Counted from the stretch's first letter, positions 17,052 through 26,370 are shown. The stretch: DNA of 64,000 nt from an uncultured Eubacteriales bacterium (GCA_900549885.1 URQA01000003.1:1-64000), one strand, 5' to 3'. A program made the numbers and translations. The notes: a model not told the origin generated them from the sequence alone.

Positions 17052-19274
17052 ATGCTGACCATTCACAACGAGGGGATGAAATGGCAGGACGGTCGTTTGG
17101 TCCCTGCTCCCAAAGACGAGTCAGGCGTGCGCGCCACCATGTCCTGGTCCGTCCTCCAGGCCCATAACACTTCCGGCGATCCGGACAAGCTCCAGATCCG
17201 CTTCGACGCTATGGCGTCCCACGACATCACCTATGTGGGCATCATTCAGACTGCCCGGGCCTCCGGAATGAAGCAGTTCCCGCTGCCCTATGTGCTCACC
17301 AACTGCCACAACTCTTTGTGTGCCGTGGGTGGCACCATCAACGAGGACGACCACGTCTTTGGCCTGTCCGCCGCGAAAAAGTACGGAGGCGAGTTCGTTC
17401 CCGCCCACCAGGCGGTCATCCACTCCTACATGCGGGAGCGGTACGCCGCCCCCGGTGCCATGATCCTGGGTTCCGATTCCCACACCCGGTACGGGGCCTA
17501 CGGCTGCATGGCCATCGGCGAGGGCGGCCCGGAGCTGGCCCGGCAGCTTCTGCGCAAGACTTATGACATCGCCTATCCTCCCGTGGTGGCCGTCTACCTC
17601 ACCGGCGCGCCTCGTCCCGGAGTGGGGCCCCAGGATGTAGCTCTGGCCTTAGTGGAGGCCACCTTCCAGGCCGGCACGGTGAAAAACGCAGTCATGGAGT
17701 TCTTCGGTCCCGGCGTAGCCAATCTGTCCATGGACTACCGGGCTGGCATCGACGTGATGACCACTGAGACCACCTGCCTGTCCTCCGTCTGGCAAACCGA
17801 CGTGCAGACCAAGACTGCCCTCACCCTCTTTGGCCGGGAAGACAGCTACCGGGAGCAAGCCCCGGCAGAAGGCGCCTGGTATGACCGCGCCATCGTAGTG
17901 GAACTGGATAAGGTGGAGCCGATGATCGCCCTGCCCTTCCACCCCTCCAACGCCTACCCCATCCGGGTGTTCCAGGAGAACATGATCGACCTGCTCCACC
18001 AGGTGGAAGCAGACGCTCGGGAGCAGCTGGGTATCACACTCCCCGCCCCCCTCACCGACAAAATCGTGGACGGGAAATTCCATGTGGATCAGGCGGTCAT
18101 CGCTGGCTGCTCCGGCGGCACCTACCAGAACCTGCGTCGGGCCGCAGAGATCCTGAAGGGGACTTCTCTTGGCTCGGATGCCTTCTGGCTGTCCTGCTAT
18201 CCCGGCTCCATGCCCATTATGCTGGAGCTCACCAAGCAGGGTTACATCTCCGATCTCATGGCCGCCGGGGCCTCGGTTCGTTCCTGCTTCTGCGGTCCCT
18301 GCTTCGGGGCCGGGGACGTACCCGCCAACGGTGCGTTCTCCATCCGCCATTCCACCCGCAATTTCCCCAACCGGGAAGGCTCCAAGCCCGGGGATGGTCA
18401 GGTGTCCTATGTGGCCCTCATGGATGCCCGGTCCATTGCCGCCACTGCTAAAATGGGCGGCGTGCTCACTGCCGCCGATCAATTGCCCGACGTCCCCGCC
18501 GACCGGGCCAACGAGCAGTGGGCCTATGATGACTCCGCCTACCGCTCCCGTGTGTATTACGGCGTTGGCAAACCTGACTCAAAGCAAGAGCTGGTCTTTG
18601 GTCCCAACATCGCCGACTGGCCAGAGCAGATTGCCCTTCCCGAAGATCTGCTGCTCACCGTATGCGCCGCCATCTACGACCCGGTGACCACCACCGACGA
18701 GCTTATCCCCTCCGGCGAGACCTCCTCCTACCGCTCCAACCCCCTGCGCCTGTCCGAGTTTGCCCTGAGCCGCAAAGACCCCCAGTATGTTCCCCGGGCC
18801 AAGGCTATCCAGAAGGTGGAGCGTCTGCGCCGCCAAAACCCCGCCGATCCCCAGATGGCGGAGGCCCTGTCCGGCTTTGACCCCACCCGCACCGGGCTTG
18901 GCTCCCTGGTGATGGCGCTGAAGCCCGGCGACGGCTCCGCCCGGGAACAGGCCGCCTCTTGCCAACGAGTGCTGGGGGGCTGCGCCAATATCGCCCAGGA
19001 ATACGCCACCAAGCGCTACCGCTCCAATGTGGTCAACTGGGGTATGCTCCCCTTTATCGCCTCCGATCTTGAGAAGATAAACCTCCAGCCCGGCGACCGG
19101 GTGTACATCCCCGGCGTCCGCGCTCTGCTGGAAGGAGGCGGCGATACGATTCAGGCTAAAATCCTTCGCAGTGACGGTGGAGAGGACAGCCTGACCCTCA
19201 CCCTGCCTGGCCTGACGCGGGAGGAGCGGGATATCATTCTGGCCGGTTGTCTCATCAACTATTACGCCCAGTAA
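17052..19274 (+). CDS. Aconitase-family hydratase (YbhJ-like)
   Basis: 740-residue [4Fe-4S] hydratase of the aconitase superfamily. Candidate cluster ligands are the Cys of GCSGGTYQN and the two in CFCGPCFGAGD, matching the C...CxxC pattern. The swivel domain has NYATKRYRSN-like sequence and GDRVYIPGVRALLEGGG. The overall sequence is closer to E. coli YbhJ-type hydratases than to AcnA/AcnB. If it isomerises citrate it would pair with the citrate synthase at 6.1 kb. Substrate is inferred, since YbhJ itself is poorly characterised. The start at 17052 has GGAGGA 6 nt upstream. It is monocistronic with its own promoter and terminator. Confidence 0.85.
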   Translation: MLTIHNEGMKWQDGRLVPAPKDESGVRATMSWSVLQAHNTSGDPDKLQIRFDAMASHDITYVGIIQTARASGMKQFPLPYVLTNCHNSLCAVGGTINEDDHVFGLSAAKKYGGEFVPAHQAVIHSYMRERYAAPGAMILGSDSHTRYGAYGCMAIGEGGPELARQLLRKTYDIAYPPVVAVYLTGAPRPGVGPQDVALALVEATFQAGTVKNAVMEFFGPGVANLSMDYRAGIDVMTTETTCLSSVWQTDVQTKTALTLFGREDSYREQAPAEGAWYDRAIVVELDKVEPMIALPFHPSNAYPIRVFQENMIDLLHQVEADAREQLGITLPAPLTDKIVDGKFHVDQAVIAGCSGGTYQNLRRAAEILKGTSLGSDAFWLSCYPGSMPIMLELTKQGYISDLMAAGASVRSCFCGPCFGAGDVPANGAFSIRHSTRNFPNREGSKPGDGQVSYVALMDARSIAATAKMGGVLTAADQLPDVPADRANEQWAYDDSAYRSRVYYGVGKPDSKQELVFGPNIADWPEQIALPEDLLLTVCAAIYDPVTTTDELIPSGETSSYRSNPLRLSEFALSRKDPQYVPRAKAIQKVERLRRQNPADPQMAEALSGFDPTRTGLGSLVMALKPGDGSAREQAASCQRVLGGCANIAQEYATKRYRSNVVNWGMLPFIASDLEKINLQPGDRVYIPGVRALLEGGGDTIQAKILRSDGGEDSLTLTLPGLTREERDIILAGCLINYYAQ

Positions 19275-19311
19275 CCTCCCCGTTCTGAGCGTTTACGATT
19301 CTCTCTTGGTC

Positions 19312-19356
19312 AAAAGGCGTTGGTCCGCTTTTGTGGGCGGGCCAACGCCTTTTTGT
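19312..19356 (+). terminator. Intrinsic terminator of the aconitase-family gene
   Basis: Stem AAAGGCGTTGGTCCGC / GGCGGGCCAACGCCTTT, then TTTTTG. Confidence 0.92.
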
Positions 19357-19479
19357 AACCTTTTCCCATAATTTGTAACCCTTTCGTTATCGACTTCCGG
19401 AATCCAGTCATGATATACTTTTTTAAGCGGAGTCTCTCCGCCTGCATGGAGGATGAAATGGATGAAAAAGGAGGTCGCT

Positions 19480-20364
19480 ATGAAACGAAACCAGTTGCGT
19501 ATACTCCGCACCCTGTCTCTTGCCTTTATCGCCCTGCTCTGTCTGTCCCTTCCCGCCTATGCCGACATGGGACCCAAACCCGACCTCACCGTCACCGTGG
19601 TTAACGCCCCGGAGGGTCTCTGCTATGTGGACCTGCTGTATGAAGGCGGCGGGGACGACCTGCACAGTGACTTTGACACAAGCGGCTGCGACCAGAAGCT
19701 GATCGCCTCCCTACATACCCTGGAGGGGGACGGCTGGACCCTGGCCCTCACCACCGGGATCAGCAGTGGCCCGCCCATCTTCGGCGACCTAACGCCCAAC
19801 AGCGACGGGGCCTACCACTATAGCTACTACGGCCTGCCCGGGATGTTCCGCCTGGCGGTTGCCACGGAAAAAGGTGCCCAGGCCACACAGGAGAGCTATA
19901 CCCGCACTCGGTTCCACACCAACCTGGTTTACGACTGGATTACCAACACCGTTTCAGAGGTCACCCCCTCCCTGGTGTACTACACGGCCCAGTTCCTGGC
20001 CACCTTCGTCCCCACTCTCATCATCGAGGGGATCATCCTGTGGCTGTTCAAGTTCCGGCAAAAGCGGACCTGGCTGATCTTTCTCCTAGTCAATTTCGGC
20101 ACTCAACTGGCTCTCCACCTGTACTGCGACCTGCTGGGGGGTGTCCCCTTCGCCGATTCCTACGACAGCGTGGGATACTACGTCCTGTCCCTGCTGGGAC
20201 CGGAGTTCCTCATTTTTATCGCGGAGGCCATTTCCTATGGTGCTCTCATCAAGGAGGAAGCCTCCGGCCGCCGGGTGAGCTACGCCGCCTGCGCCAATGC
20301 CGCCAGCTTTGTCCTAGGCTATTTTCCGGTCCACTGGCTACTGCCTCTGCTCAACTGGCTATGA
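19480..20364 (+). CDS. Exported/membrane protein of unknown function
   Basis: 294 residues from ATG 19480 with AAGGAGG upstream. Residues ~1-28 form a signal peptide ending in PAYADMG. An extracytoplasmic region follows (~29-150: PDLTVTVVNAPEG, DLLYEGGGDDLHSDFD). The C-terminal half has about four membrane helices (YYTAQFLATFVPTLIIEGIIL, TWLIFLLVNFGTQLALHLY, EFLIFIAEAISYGALI, FVLGYFPVHWLLPLL). I do not recognise the family. It stands alone between the hydratase and the zinc importer. A role in envelope sensing or transport is possible but not supported by any motif. Confidence 0.75.
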   Translation: MKRNQLRILRTLSLAFIALLCLSLPAYADMGPKPDLTVTVVNAPEGLCYVDLLYEGGGDDLHSDFDTSGCDQKLIASLHTLEGDGWTLALTTGISSGPPIFGDLTPNSDGAYHYSYYGLPGMFRLAVATEKGAQATQESYTRTRFHTNLVYDWITNTVSEVTPSLVYYTAQFLATFVPTLIIEGIILWLFKFRQKRTWLIFLLVNFGTQLALHLYCDLLGGVPFADSYDSVGYYVLSLLGPEFLIFIAEAISYGALIKEEASGRRVSYAACANAASFVLGYFPVHWLLPLLNWL

Positions 20365-20386
20365 CCTTCCGCCCAATGGTTCTGTG

Positions 20387-20420
20387 TGGCGGGCCGTCCT
20401 TCATACCGGCCGGCCCGCCG
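20387..20420 (+). terminator. Probable terminator after the exported membrane protein
   Basis: GC-rich stem GGCGGGCCG / CGGCCCGCC, followed by GTTGCGTTTCTC. The T content is low and the -35 of the next promoter overlaps its end. Confidence 0.55.
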
Positions 20421-20449
20421 TTGCGTTTCTCAATTATTTGGTATATAAT
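20421..20449 (+). promoter_or_regulatory. Promoter of the zinc importer operon
   Basis: -35 TTGCGT (20421-20426), 17-nt spacer, consensus -10 TATAAT (20444-20449). The surrounding AT-rich TAATAAAATTTAATT would suit a Zur-type site, but no clear operator is visible. Confidence 0.75.
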
Positions 20450-20482
20450 AAAATTTAATTGATCTTAGAAAGGGTCCTCCGC

Positions 20483-21451
20483 GTGACAAAACAACGACTA
20501 ATTTCCCACCTTGGCTGCGCCGTCTTGGCGGCGGCCCTGTTGCTGGCCTGTGCCGGCTGTGCCGTCCCCGCTGCTCAGGACGAGTTCCGGGTCCAGGTGA
20601 CGGCCACCACATATCCGGTCTATGCTTTGGCCTGCGCTGTGTCCGCCGGGGTGGAAGGCGTGTCTGTCTCCCGGTTGAACACGGGGCAGGTTAGCTGCCT
20701 GCATGATTACACGCTCACGGTGTCTGATATGGCCCGCCTGGAACAGGCAGACCTGGTGCTTATCAACGGTGCAGGTTTGGAAGCGTTTTTGGACGGCGTA
20801 TTGGACCAGCTGGACGCTCCCCTCGGGGACTGCTCCGTTGGTATTGACCTTCTGGAAGCCGACGGGCAGCTTCACAGCCACGGAGAGGATGGAGAAATCG
20901 GCCACAGTCATGACCACGATCCCCATTACTGGATGGACCCCCGGAATGCGGCTGTCATGGCGGATACCATCGCCCAGGCTCTGTCCCAGGCCGATCCCGA
21001 CAATGCCGGATGCTATCAGGCCAATGCGTCCTTAGCCGCAGAAGCCTTGACCAATGCCTACGCCGCTTGGACCACCTCTCTTTCTGGTCTGTCCTATCCC
21101 TATCTCATCACGTTCCATGACGGTTTCCGTTACTTTGCCCATGCCTTTGACCTGGAACTTCTGTTTGCAATGGAGGAAGAGGATGGGGCCACCGCCTCTG
21201 CCAAAGATATTTTGACAGCTTCAAGCCTTGTAAAGCAATATCACTTACCGGCTGTATTTATGGAAGTCAACGGATCTGGCTCCGCCGCCCGGGCGGTGGC
21301 TGGCGAGACCGGATCCGCTGTTTCCACCTTAACCATGCTGATGGATGGGGCTGACGCTCCTAACGAAGCTGGCGCTGTGGATATACTGACACAACTGTAT
21401 CTGTCCCCCATGGAACAGAATATCAAGACCTTAATGGAGGTGCTGAAGTGA
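20483..21451 (+). CDS. znuA: Zinc ABC transporter substrate-binding lipoprotein
   Basis: ZnuA/AdcA-type protein that captures Zn2+ (or Mn2+) outside the membrane. About 322 residues from GTG 20483, which fits the promoter start near 20456; a TTG at 20459 would be at the very mRNA end. The N-terminus is a lipoprotein-like signal with LLLACAGC. The family pattern TTYPVYALA, the HDYTLTVSDMARLEQAD region, and a His-rich loop (HSHGEDGEIGHSHDHDPHYWMDPRN) are present; metal-contact histidines lie in the HYWMD and TFHDGF segments. It overlaps znuC by 4 nt (GTGA). The His-rich loop favours zinc. Confidence 0.92.
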   Translation: MTKQRLISHLGCAVLAAALLLACAGCAVPAAQDEFRVQVTATTYPVYALACAVSAGVEGVSVSRLNTGQVSCLHDYTLTVSDMARLEQADLVLINGAGLEAFLDGVLDQLDAPLGDCSVGIDLLEADGQLHSHGEDGEIGHSHDHDPHYWMDPRNAAVMADTIAQALSQADPDNAGCYQANASLAAEALTNAYAAWTTSLSGLSYPYLITFHDGFRYFAHAFDLELLFAMEEEDGATASAKDILTASSLVKQYHLPAVFMEVNGSGSAARAVAGETGSAVSTLTMLMDGADAPNEAGAVDILTQLYLSPMEQNIKTLMEVLK

Positions 21452-22245
21452 GCCAGGAACACTCTTGCTGTGACCATCACAGCGGCTGTCCCCACCATGG
21501 CGGCCAGGACTGTCATGATGCCTGCTGTCTGCGTCTGGAGGGGCTGGGGGTCGCTGCCGCAGACGGACAGCAACTGCTCCACGATGTGGACCTGCACATC
21601 CACTGTGGGGAGATCGTCTCGGTCATTGGCCCCAATGGCGCAGGCAAATCCACTCTGTTCAAGGCCATCCTGGGCCAGCAGCCTTATACCGGCACCATCC
21701 ACTTCGAAACCTCCGGCGGCCACCCCGCCCGGCCCAAGGTGGGCTATGTCCCCCAGTCTCCCTCGTTTGACGCGGGGGATCCTCTGACGGTGTTGGATCT
21801 GTTTGTCTCCGCCATCTCCCGCTGGCCGGTTTGCCTGCCCATTCCAAAGGCCCTGCGGGACAAAGTGTCCGCCTGCTTGGAGCGGGTCCATGGCGCGGCC
21901 CTGCTGGACCGCCGTGTGGGAGCTCTGTCCGGTGGCGAGCTTCAGCGGGTCCTGCTGGCTATGGCGCTGGAACCCCTGCCCCACATTCTCATTCTGGACG
22001 AGCCCTTGTCCGGTGTAGATATCGAAGGGGCTGCGCAGCTTATGGATATGCTGGATGAGCTGCGTCGACGGTTTGATTTATCTATTCTTTTGTCTACCCA
22101 TGATTTTGACACTTTAAGGACCTATTCCGACCAGGTGGTCCTGCTCCAAGAGACGGTGCTGGCCTCCGGCACTGCGGAACAGGTGCTGTCCAGTCCAGTT
22201 TTCCGACAGGTATTTCGCCTGAATTTAGGAAAGGGGGGGAGCTGA
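21448..22245 (+). CDS. znuC: Zinc ABC transporter ATP-binding protein with His/Cys-rich N-terminus
   Basis: 265-residue ATPase that powers the importer. Walker A GPNGAGKST is at about 61-69, the ABC signature LSGGELQR near 160, and Walker B ILILDEP followed by the H-loop STHDF. Before the ABC domain there is an unusual ~28-residue extension with five His and five Cys (CCDHHSGCPHH..., DCHDACC), not part of the standard ZnuC fold, which could bind or sense zinc in the cytoplasm. It starts with GTG overlapping the znuA stop, and the next gene follows without a gap. Confidence 0.93.
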   Translation: MSQEHSCCDHHSGCPHHGGQDCHDACCLRLEGLGVAAADGQQLLHDVDLHIHCGEIVSVIGPNGAGKSTLFKAILGQQPYTGTIHFETSGGHPARPKVGYVPQSPSFDAGDPLTVLDLFVSAISRWPVCLPIPKALRDKVSACLERVHGAALLDRRVGALSGGELQRVLLAMALEPLPHILILDEPLSGVDIEGAAQLMDMLDELRRRFDLSILLSTHDFDTLRTYSDQVVLLQETVLASGTAEQVLSSPVFRQVFRLNLGKGGS

Positions 22246-23088
22246 ATGGAACTGTGGTACTCCATCGTGGAACTGCTTCCCTTCTCTTGGGCAGCGGAGG
22301 GCTCCATGTATTTTATGAAGAATGCCCTGCTGGCCCTACTGGTGGTCTCACCGCTGTTCGGAATTCTATCCACTATGGTGGTTACCCGGCACATGTCCTT
22401 TTTCTCTGACGCGCTGGGTCACTCCGCCTTTACCGGGGTGGCGATAGGCTCTCTGTGCGGCTTGGCTGAGCCTTTATGGGGGGCGGTCATATTTGCCGCC
22501 CTGCTGGCTCTGCTGTTCACCTTTGTCCGCCGGCGGACCAGCTTGGCCAGCGACACGGTGATTGGGGTGTTCTCATCCACTGCCGTGGCTTTAGGCATCT
22601 TCATCGCCACCTTTGGCGGCGGCTCCTTCACGAAATTCAACTCTTATTTGATTGGCGATATTCTTTCAGTAACGCCTGGGAAAACCGTCCTGTTGGCGCT
22701 TATTCTACTGGGTGTCCTACTATTGTGGGGCTTTTTCTACAACAAACTGATGCTCTCCGCCGTCCATCCTGCCCTGGCTGGCAGCCGGGGCATCAATATC
22801 TTCTGGCAGGATGCGCTGTTTTCCGTGGCGGTGGCTGTAGTGGTCACTCTGTCCATGACTTGGGTGGGCCTGCTGGTCATCAACTCCCTGCTGGTCCTTC
22901 CCGCCGCCGCAGCCCGGAATCTGGCCAAAAATATGTGGCAGTATCACCTGCTGTCCCTATTGGCCGCTGTGGTGGCCGGAGTGGCTGGCCTGTTGACCAG
23001 CTACTATGTCGGCTCGTCCACCGGCGCGTGCATCACACTGTACTTGGCAGTATGGTTCGCCCTTACTTTCTGTATTCGGAAAAAATGA
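22246..23088 (+). CDS. znuB: Zinc ABC transporter permease
   Basis: 280-residue membrane protein of the ABC-3 family with 7-8 hydrophobic helices, forming the zinc channel with ZnuC. Typical stretches are FMKNALLALLVVSPLFGIL, the RHMSFFSDALGHSAFTGVA segment and SMTWVGLLVINSLLVLPAAAARN. The ATG directly follows the znuC TGA, with GGGGGGAG upstream. It closes the znuACB unit, and a strong terminator follows. Confidence 0.93.
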   Translation: MELWYSIVELLPFSWAAEGSMYFMKNALLALLVVSPLFGILSTMVVTRHMSFFSDALGHSAFTGVAIGSLCGLAEPLWGAVIFAALLALLFTFVRRRTSLASDTVIGVFSSTAVALGIFIATFGGGSFTKFNSYLIGDILSVTPGKTVLLALILLGVLLLWGFFYNKLMLSAVHPALAGSRGINIFWQDALFSVAVAVVVTLSMTWVGLLVINSLLVLPAAAARNLAKNMWQYHLLSLLAAVVAGVAGLLTSYYVGSSTGACITLYLAVWFALTFCIRKK

Positions 23089-23097
23089 CGGCTGCGC

Positions 23098-23143
23098 AAA
23101 AGCGCCCGGAGGCTCCTTTCGTAAGAGCCTCCGGGCGCTTTTT
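23098..23143. terminator. Bidirectional terminator between znuB and lysC
   Basis: AAAAGCGCCCGGAGGCTC and GAGCCTCCGGGCGCTTTTT form an 18-bp stem. T runs lie at both ends, so it serves both convergent genes. Confidence 0.95.
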
Positions 23144-23176
23144 ATGGATGGTGTTTCCTACGCCATTTCCGCCGTT

Positions 23177-24409
23177 TCAGGCGTAGTGCACATCGCCAAA
23201 TTCATCATAGAACCGCTCGTGAATCACCTGAACCGCCCGGTCTGCATCCTCAATATCCACCAGAACAGACACTTTAATCTCACTGGTTGAAATCATGCTG
23301 ATGTTAATGCCAGCGCTGAACAGGGCCTCAAACATGGCGGCAGCCACACCTGGGTTATTAACCATCCCCGCTCCTACAATGGACACTTTGGCAATATTGT
23401 CGGTCACATCAATATGGTCAAAACGGATGATGTCCCGATTTTCCTCCAACAGCTTTTGTGCCAACTCCATATCTCCCTTGGCCACGGTGAAGCTGATGTC
23501 CTTGGTCTCGCTACGGCCGATGGACTGAAGGATGATGTCCACATTGACGTTGTTGCGGGCCAGCAGAGAGAAAATCTTGAAGGCGATGCCCGGGGTGTCC
23601 TCCAGCCCCACCAAGGCCAGACGGGCGATGTTCTTGTCCCGAGCCACGCCGCTGATATGCGATCTTTCCATGGTCTTGACTACCTCCTTGACTTTCGTAC
23701 CAGGCTTTCCAGAAAAACTGGACAGCACCTCTAAATTCACACTGTATCGCTTGGCCATCTCCACCGAACGGTTATGAAGCACCTGGGCCCCCAGGGTAGC
23801 CAGCTCCAGCATTTCGTCATATGTGATTTCATCTAGCTTTCGTGCCCCAGGAACCAATCGGGGATCCGCAGTGTACACCCCGTCCACGTCGGTGTAAATT
23901 TGGCACAGGTCCGCGTGGAGCGCTGCTGCCAGAGCCACGGCAGAGGTGTCTGACCCCCCCCGACCCAGAGTGGTGATGTCATAATATTTATTGATGCCCT
24001 GGAATCCGGTGACGATAACAATGCGCCGCTGATCCAATTCCTTCTCCAGCCGGTCGGTCTTGACTCGTTTGATACGGGCATTTCCATAACCGGAATTGGT
24101 ACGGAATCCAGCTTGCCAGCCCGTGAGAGAAACCACGGGACAGCCCATGGCCTCGATGGCCATGGCACATAGGGAGCAGGAAATCTGTTCCCCAGTGGAC
24201 AACAGCATATCCATCTCTCGTTTGGATGCGTCAGGGTTAATCTCCGATGCCTTCTCGATCAGGTCATCGGTAGTATCCCCTTGGGCAGACAGTACCGCTA
24301 CTACGTCGTGCCCTTGCTTGTAAGTATCCGTAATAATGCGGGCTACATTGCGGATCTTATCTGCGTCCGCAACGGAACTTCCGCCGAATTTTTGTACAAT
24401 GAGTGACAT
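23177..24409 (-). CDS. lysC: Aspartate kinase
   Basis: Phosphorylates aspartate, the first step to lysine, threonine, methionine and diaminopimelate. The 410-residue product has KFGGSSV at 7-13, the kinase core with TTLGRGGSDTSAVA and YTDVDGVYTADPR, and two C-terminal ACT domains (from about residue 265; GIAFKIFSLLARNNVNVDIILQS, then the MVNNPGVAAAMFEALFSAGINI region) that usually bind lysine and/or threonine. It is the last gene of the ACT-hom-lysC operon. Length and motifs are fully normal. Confidence 0.96.
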   Translation of the reverse strand: MSLIVQKFGGSSVADADKIRNVARIITDTYKQGHDVVAVLSAQGDTTDDLIEKASEINPDASKREMDMLLSTGEQISCSLCAMAIEAMGCPVVSLTGWQAGFRTNSGYGNARIKRVKTDRLEKELDQRRIVIVTGFQGINKYYDITTLGRGGSDTSAVALAAALHADLCQIYTDVDGVYTADPRLVPGARKLDEITYDEMLELATLGAQVLHNRSVEMAKRYSVNLEVLSSFSGKPGTKVKEVVKTMERSHISGVARDKNIARLALVGLEDTPGIAFKIFSLLARNNVNVDIILQSIGRSETKDISFTVAKGDMELAQKLLEENRDIIRFDHIDVTDNIAKVSIVGAGMVNNPGVAAAMFEALFSAGINISMISTSEIKVSVLVDIEDADRAVQVIHERFYDEFGDVHYA

Positions 24410-24465
24410 GTCTCCTCAGTCCCTTCGGATGGTATCCACATTCCATGGTATGCGCCCTTGGCCCA

Positions 24466-25680
24466 TCAGTTGAGCAGGCGGAATACCGACCGCCACTGAA
24501 TGCCCGACAGCTTTCGGTCCAGTTCTTCCCGGCTCATGGCCTCTTCCGTCAGGCAGGCAGCCTCTCCGGTTGCGGATCCAGAGCGCGCCAAGAGCTTCAC
24601 GCTGCCCAGAGCCTGACGCAACTCATCAGCAGACGCCTCTGCCCGGACGTACCAGTTGCTTTTGAGCGCCTCCAGCGGACATACCACATCCGGGCCTCCG
24701 GGCGCCCACTCCAGGTACTTCCGGCTGTCGATGTGCTTAGCCGCGTCAATGACATCGCCCACTACGGCAGAGGCAGTGGGCAGCTTGCCTGCCCCTCGTC
24801 CATAGAACATCACATCTCCGATGGCGTCTCCGCGCACGGAGATGCCGTTAAACACATCATCCACTCCCGCCAGAGGATGAGAGGAATCCAAAAGATGAGG
24901 GGCCACATAGGCGCAAATCCGGCCATCGTCCATCCGCTTGGCCCGCCCCAGCAGCTTAATCTTCTTCCCCGCCGCCTCAGCGTAGTCCACGTCCGCCAGC
25001 GTTACCCCGGTAATCCCCTCGGTGGGCACCTGCTCCGGATAGACGTGCCGGCCAAAGGCGATAGCGGACAGAATACAGATCTTCCGGCAGGCGTCATACC
25101 CTTCGATGTCAGCGGAGGGGTCTCGCTCCGCGTAGCCGTTGTCCTGAGCCTCCTTCAGCGCCGCCTCGAAGGGTAAGCCGGCCCGGATCATTCGAGTCAA
25201 AATATAGTTGGTGGTGCCGTTGAGGATGCCGTAGATCTCCAGAATGTCATTGGCCGCCAAGCACTGGGACAGTGGTCGGATGATGGGAATGCCGCCACCC
25301 ACGCTGGCTTCGAACAGATAGCTGACTTTCCTGCTCTTGGCCAACTGGAGCAAATCATAGCCATGGGCAGCCACCAGTTCCTTGTTAGAGGTGACCACAC
25401 TTTTGCCTGCCTCCAGCGCCCGGCGTGTGAAATCCAGGGCCACGCCAGCTCCGCCGATGGTCTCCACCACGATGTCCACCTCCGGATCGGATTCGATAAT
25501 GGAGAAGTCCTTGACGAACTTATCTGCGAAAGGACTATCCGGAAAATCCCGCACATCTAGAATATACTTCAGCTTGATAAAATCATTGAGCTTCCGGGAA
25601 ATGCTGTCCTCATGCCCTGTAAGCACCTCAGCCACGCCGGACCCGACGGTGCCAAAGCCCAAAATCGCTACGTTGACCAT
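24466..25680 (-). CDS. hom: Homoserine dehydrogenase
   Basis: Reduces aspartate semialdehyde to homoserine on the way to threonine and methionine. The 404 residues start with the nucleotide-binding GFGTVGSGVAE (8-18). They include NGTTNYILTRM and the EAQDNGYAERDPSADIEGYDACRK block with the catalytic lysine and aspartates, and end with an ACT domain (from about 330: RAEASADELRQALGSVK). It lies between the ACT regulator gene (31 nt) and lysC (56 nt) and is co-oriented with both. Confidence 0.96.
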   Translation of the reverse strand: MVNVAILGFGTVGSGVAEVLTGHEDSISRKLNDFIKLKYILDVRDFPDSPFADKFVKDFSIIESDPEVDIVVETIGGAGVALDFTRRALEAGKSVVTSNKELVAAHGYDLLQLAKSRKVSYLFEASVGGGIPIIRPLSQCLAANDILEIYGILNGTTNYILTRMIRAGLPFEAALKEAQDNGYAERDPSADIEGYDACRKICILSAIAFGRHVYPEQVPTEGITGVTLADVDYAEAAGKKIKLLGRAKRMDDGRICAYVAPHLLDSSHPLAGVDDVFNGISVRGDAIGDVMFYGRGAGKLPTASAVVGDVIDAAKHIDSRKYLEWAPGGPDVVCPLEALKSNWYVRAEASADELRQALGSVKLLARSGSATGEAACLTEEAMSREELDRKLSGIQWRSVFRLLN

Positions 25681-25711
25681 AATTTCACCTCATGCGCTTA
25701 TTTCCAACACG

Positions 25712-26152
25712 TCAGCCCGCCAGCACGTTACAGCGGATAACGCCTCTTGTCTTTCCGATGGCTTCCATCAAATCCTCTACTGTCCCGTCCAGGCCGGACG
25801 TCTCCATTCCCACAGTGACGGCAGCGCTTCCTCCGCCCGGAATTGCCTGGTTGATGGTAAGAATATTGGCGCCCATCTCAGCCAGAAGATTGAGCACCAG
25901 GGATAGGCAGCCCGGCTCATCCCGCAGCATGATCTGCAGTGTTACGATGCGGCCGTGAAGCATATCCTGAAACGGCCGTATGGCATCCCGGTACTTATAA
26001 AAGGCACTGCGGCTGATCCCCACCCGCTGGGTGGCGGCGTTAACCGTAGCCACCTCGCCAGTTTCCATCAAGCGCTTAGCCTCAGCCACCTTCAAGTAAA
26101 TCTCTGGCAGGGCGTTCGCCTCCACGATATAATATTTGGGAGCTTGTGGCAT
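25712..26152 (-). CDS. ACT domain-containing protein (PheB/UPF0735 type)
   Basis: 146-residue protein. Residues ~1-65 contain a helix-turn-helix-like segment (TVNAATQRVGISRSAFYKYRDAI), and residues ~70-146 an ACT domain (QIMLRDEPGCLSLVLNLLAEMGANILTIN). This matches the PheB/UPF0735 family that commonly precedes hom in Firmicutes. It probably senses an amino acid and regulates the aspartate pathway, but the mechanism is not established. It is the first gene of the operon, with a promoter 67 nt upstream. Confidence 0.9.
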   Translation of the reverse strand: MPQAPKYYIVEANALPEIYLKVAEAKRLMETGEVATVNAATQRVGISRSAFYKYRDAIRPFQDMLHGRIVTLQIMLRDEPGCLSLVLNLLAEMGANILTINQAIPGGGSAAVTVGMETSGLDGTVEDLMEAIGKTRGVIRCNVLAG

Positions 26153-26218
26153 ACGTCATCACATCCTGTTTCTATATATAATATGCGGCACGTCGCCGCT
26201 GTCTCTATGTTGTGGCCT

Positions 26219-26247
26219 ATTGTATCACACAGGCGCACACGGCGCAA
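26219..26247 (-). promoter_or_regulatory. Promoter of the ACT-hom-lysC operon
   Basis: Minus strand -35 TTGCGC (26242-26247), 17-nt spacer, -10 TACAAT (26219-26224). The ~60-nt leader holds an AGCGGC/GCCGC hairpin. No lysine riboswitch or T-box is seen. Confidence 0.72.
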
Positions 26248-26334
26248 CAACAGATTCGCTGTTTTTTCTTCTTTTTTTTCTTCATTCTCTGTCATAATGC
26301 TCAAAACAATGAAAACAAGTTAAGCATCTTATCC

Positions 26335-26370
26335 AAAAAAGCCCCCGGGACCTGAATGGTCCCGGGGGCT
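26335..26370 (-). terminator. Intrinsic terminator of the class A PBP gene
   Basis: 13-bp stem AGCCCCCGGGACC / GGTCCCGGGGGCT, followed on the minus strand by TTTTTTGG. Confidence 0.94.
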
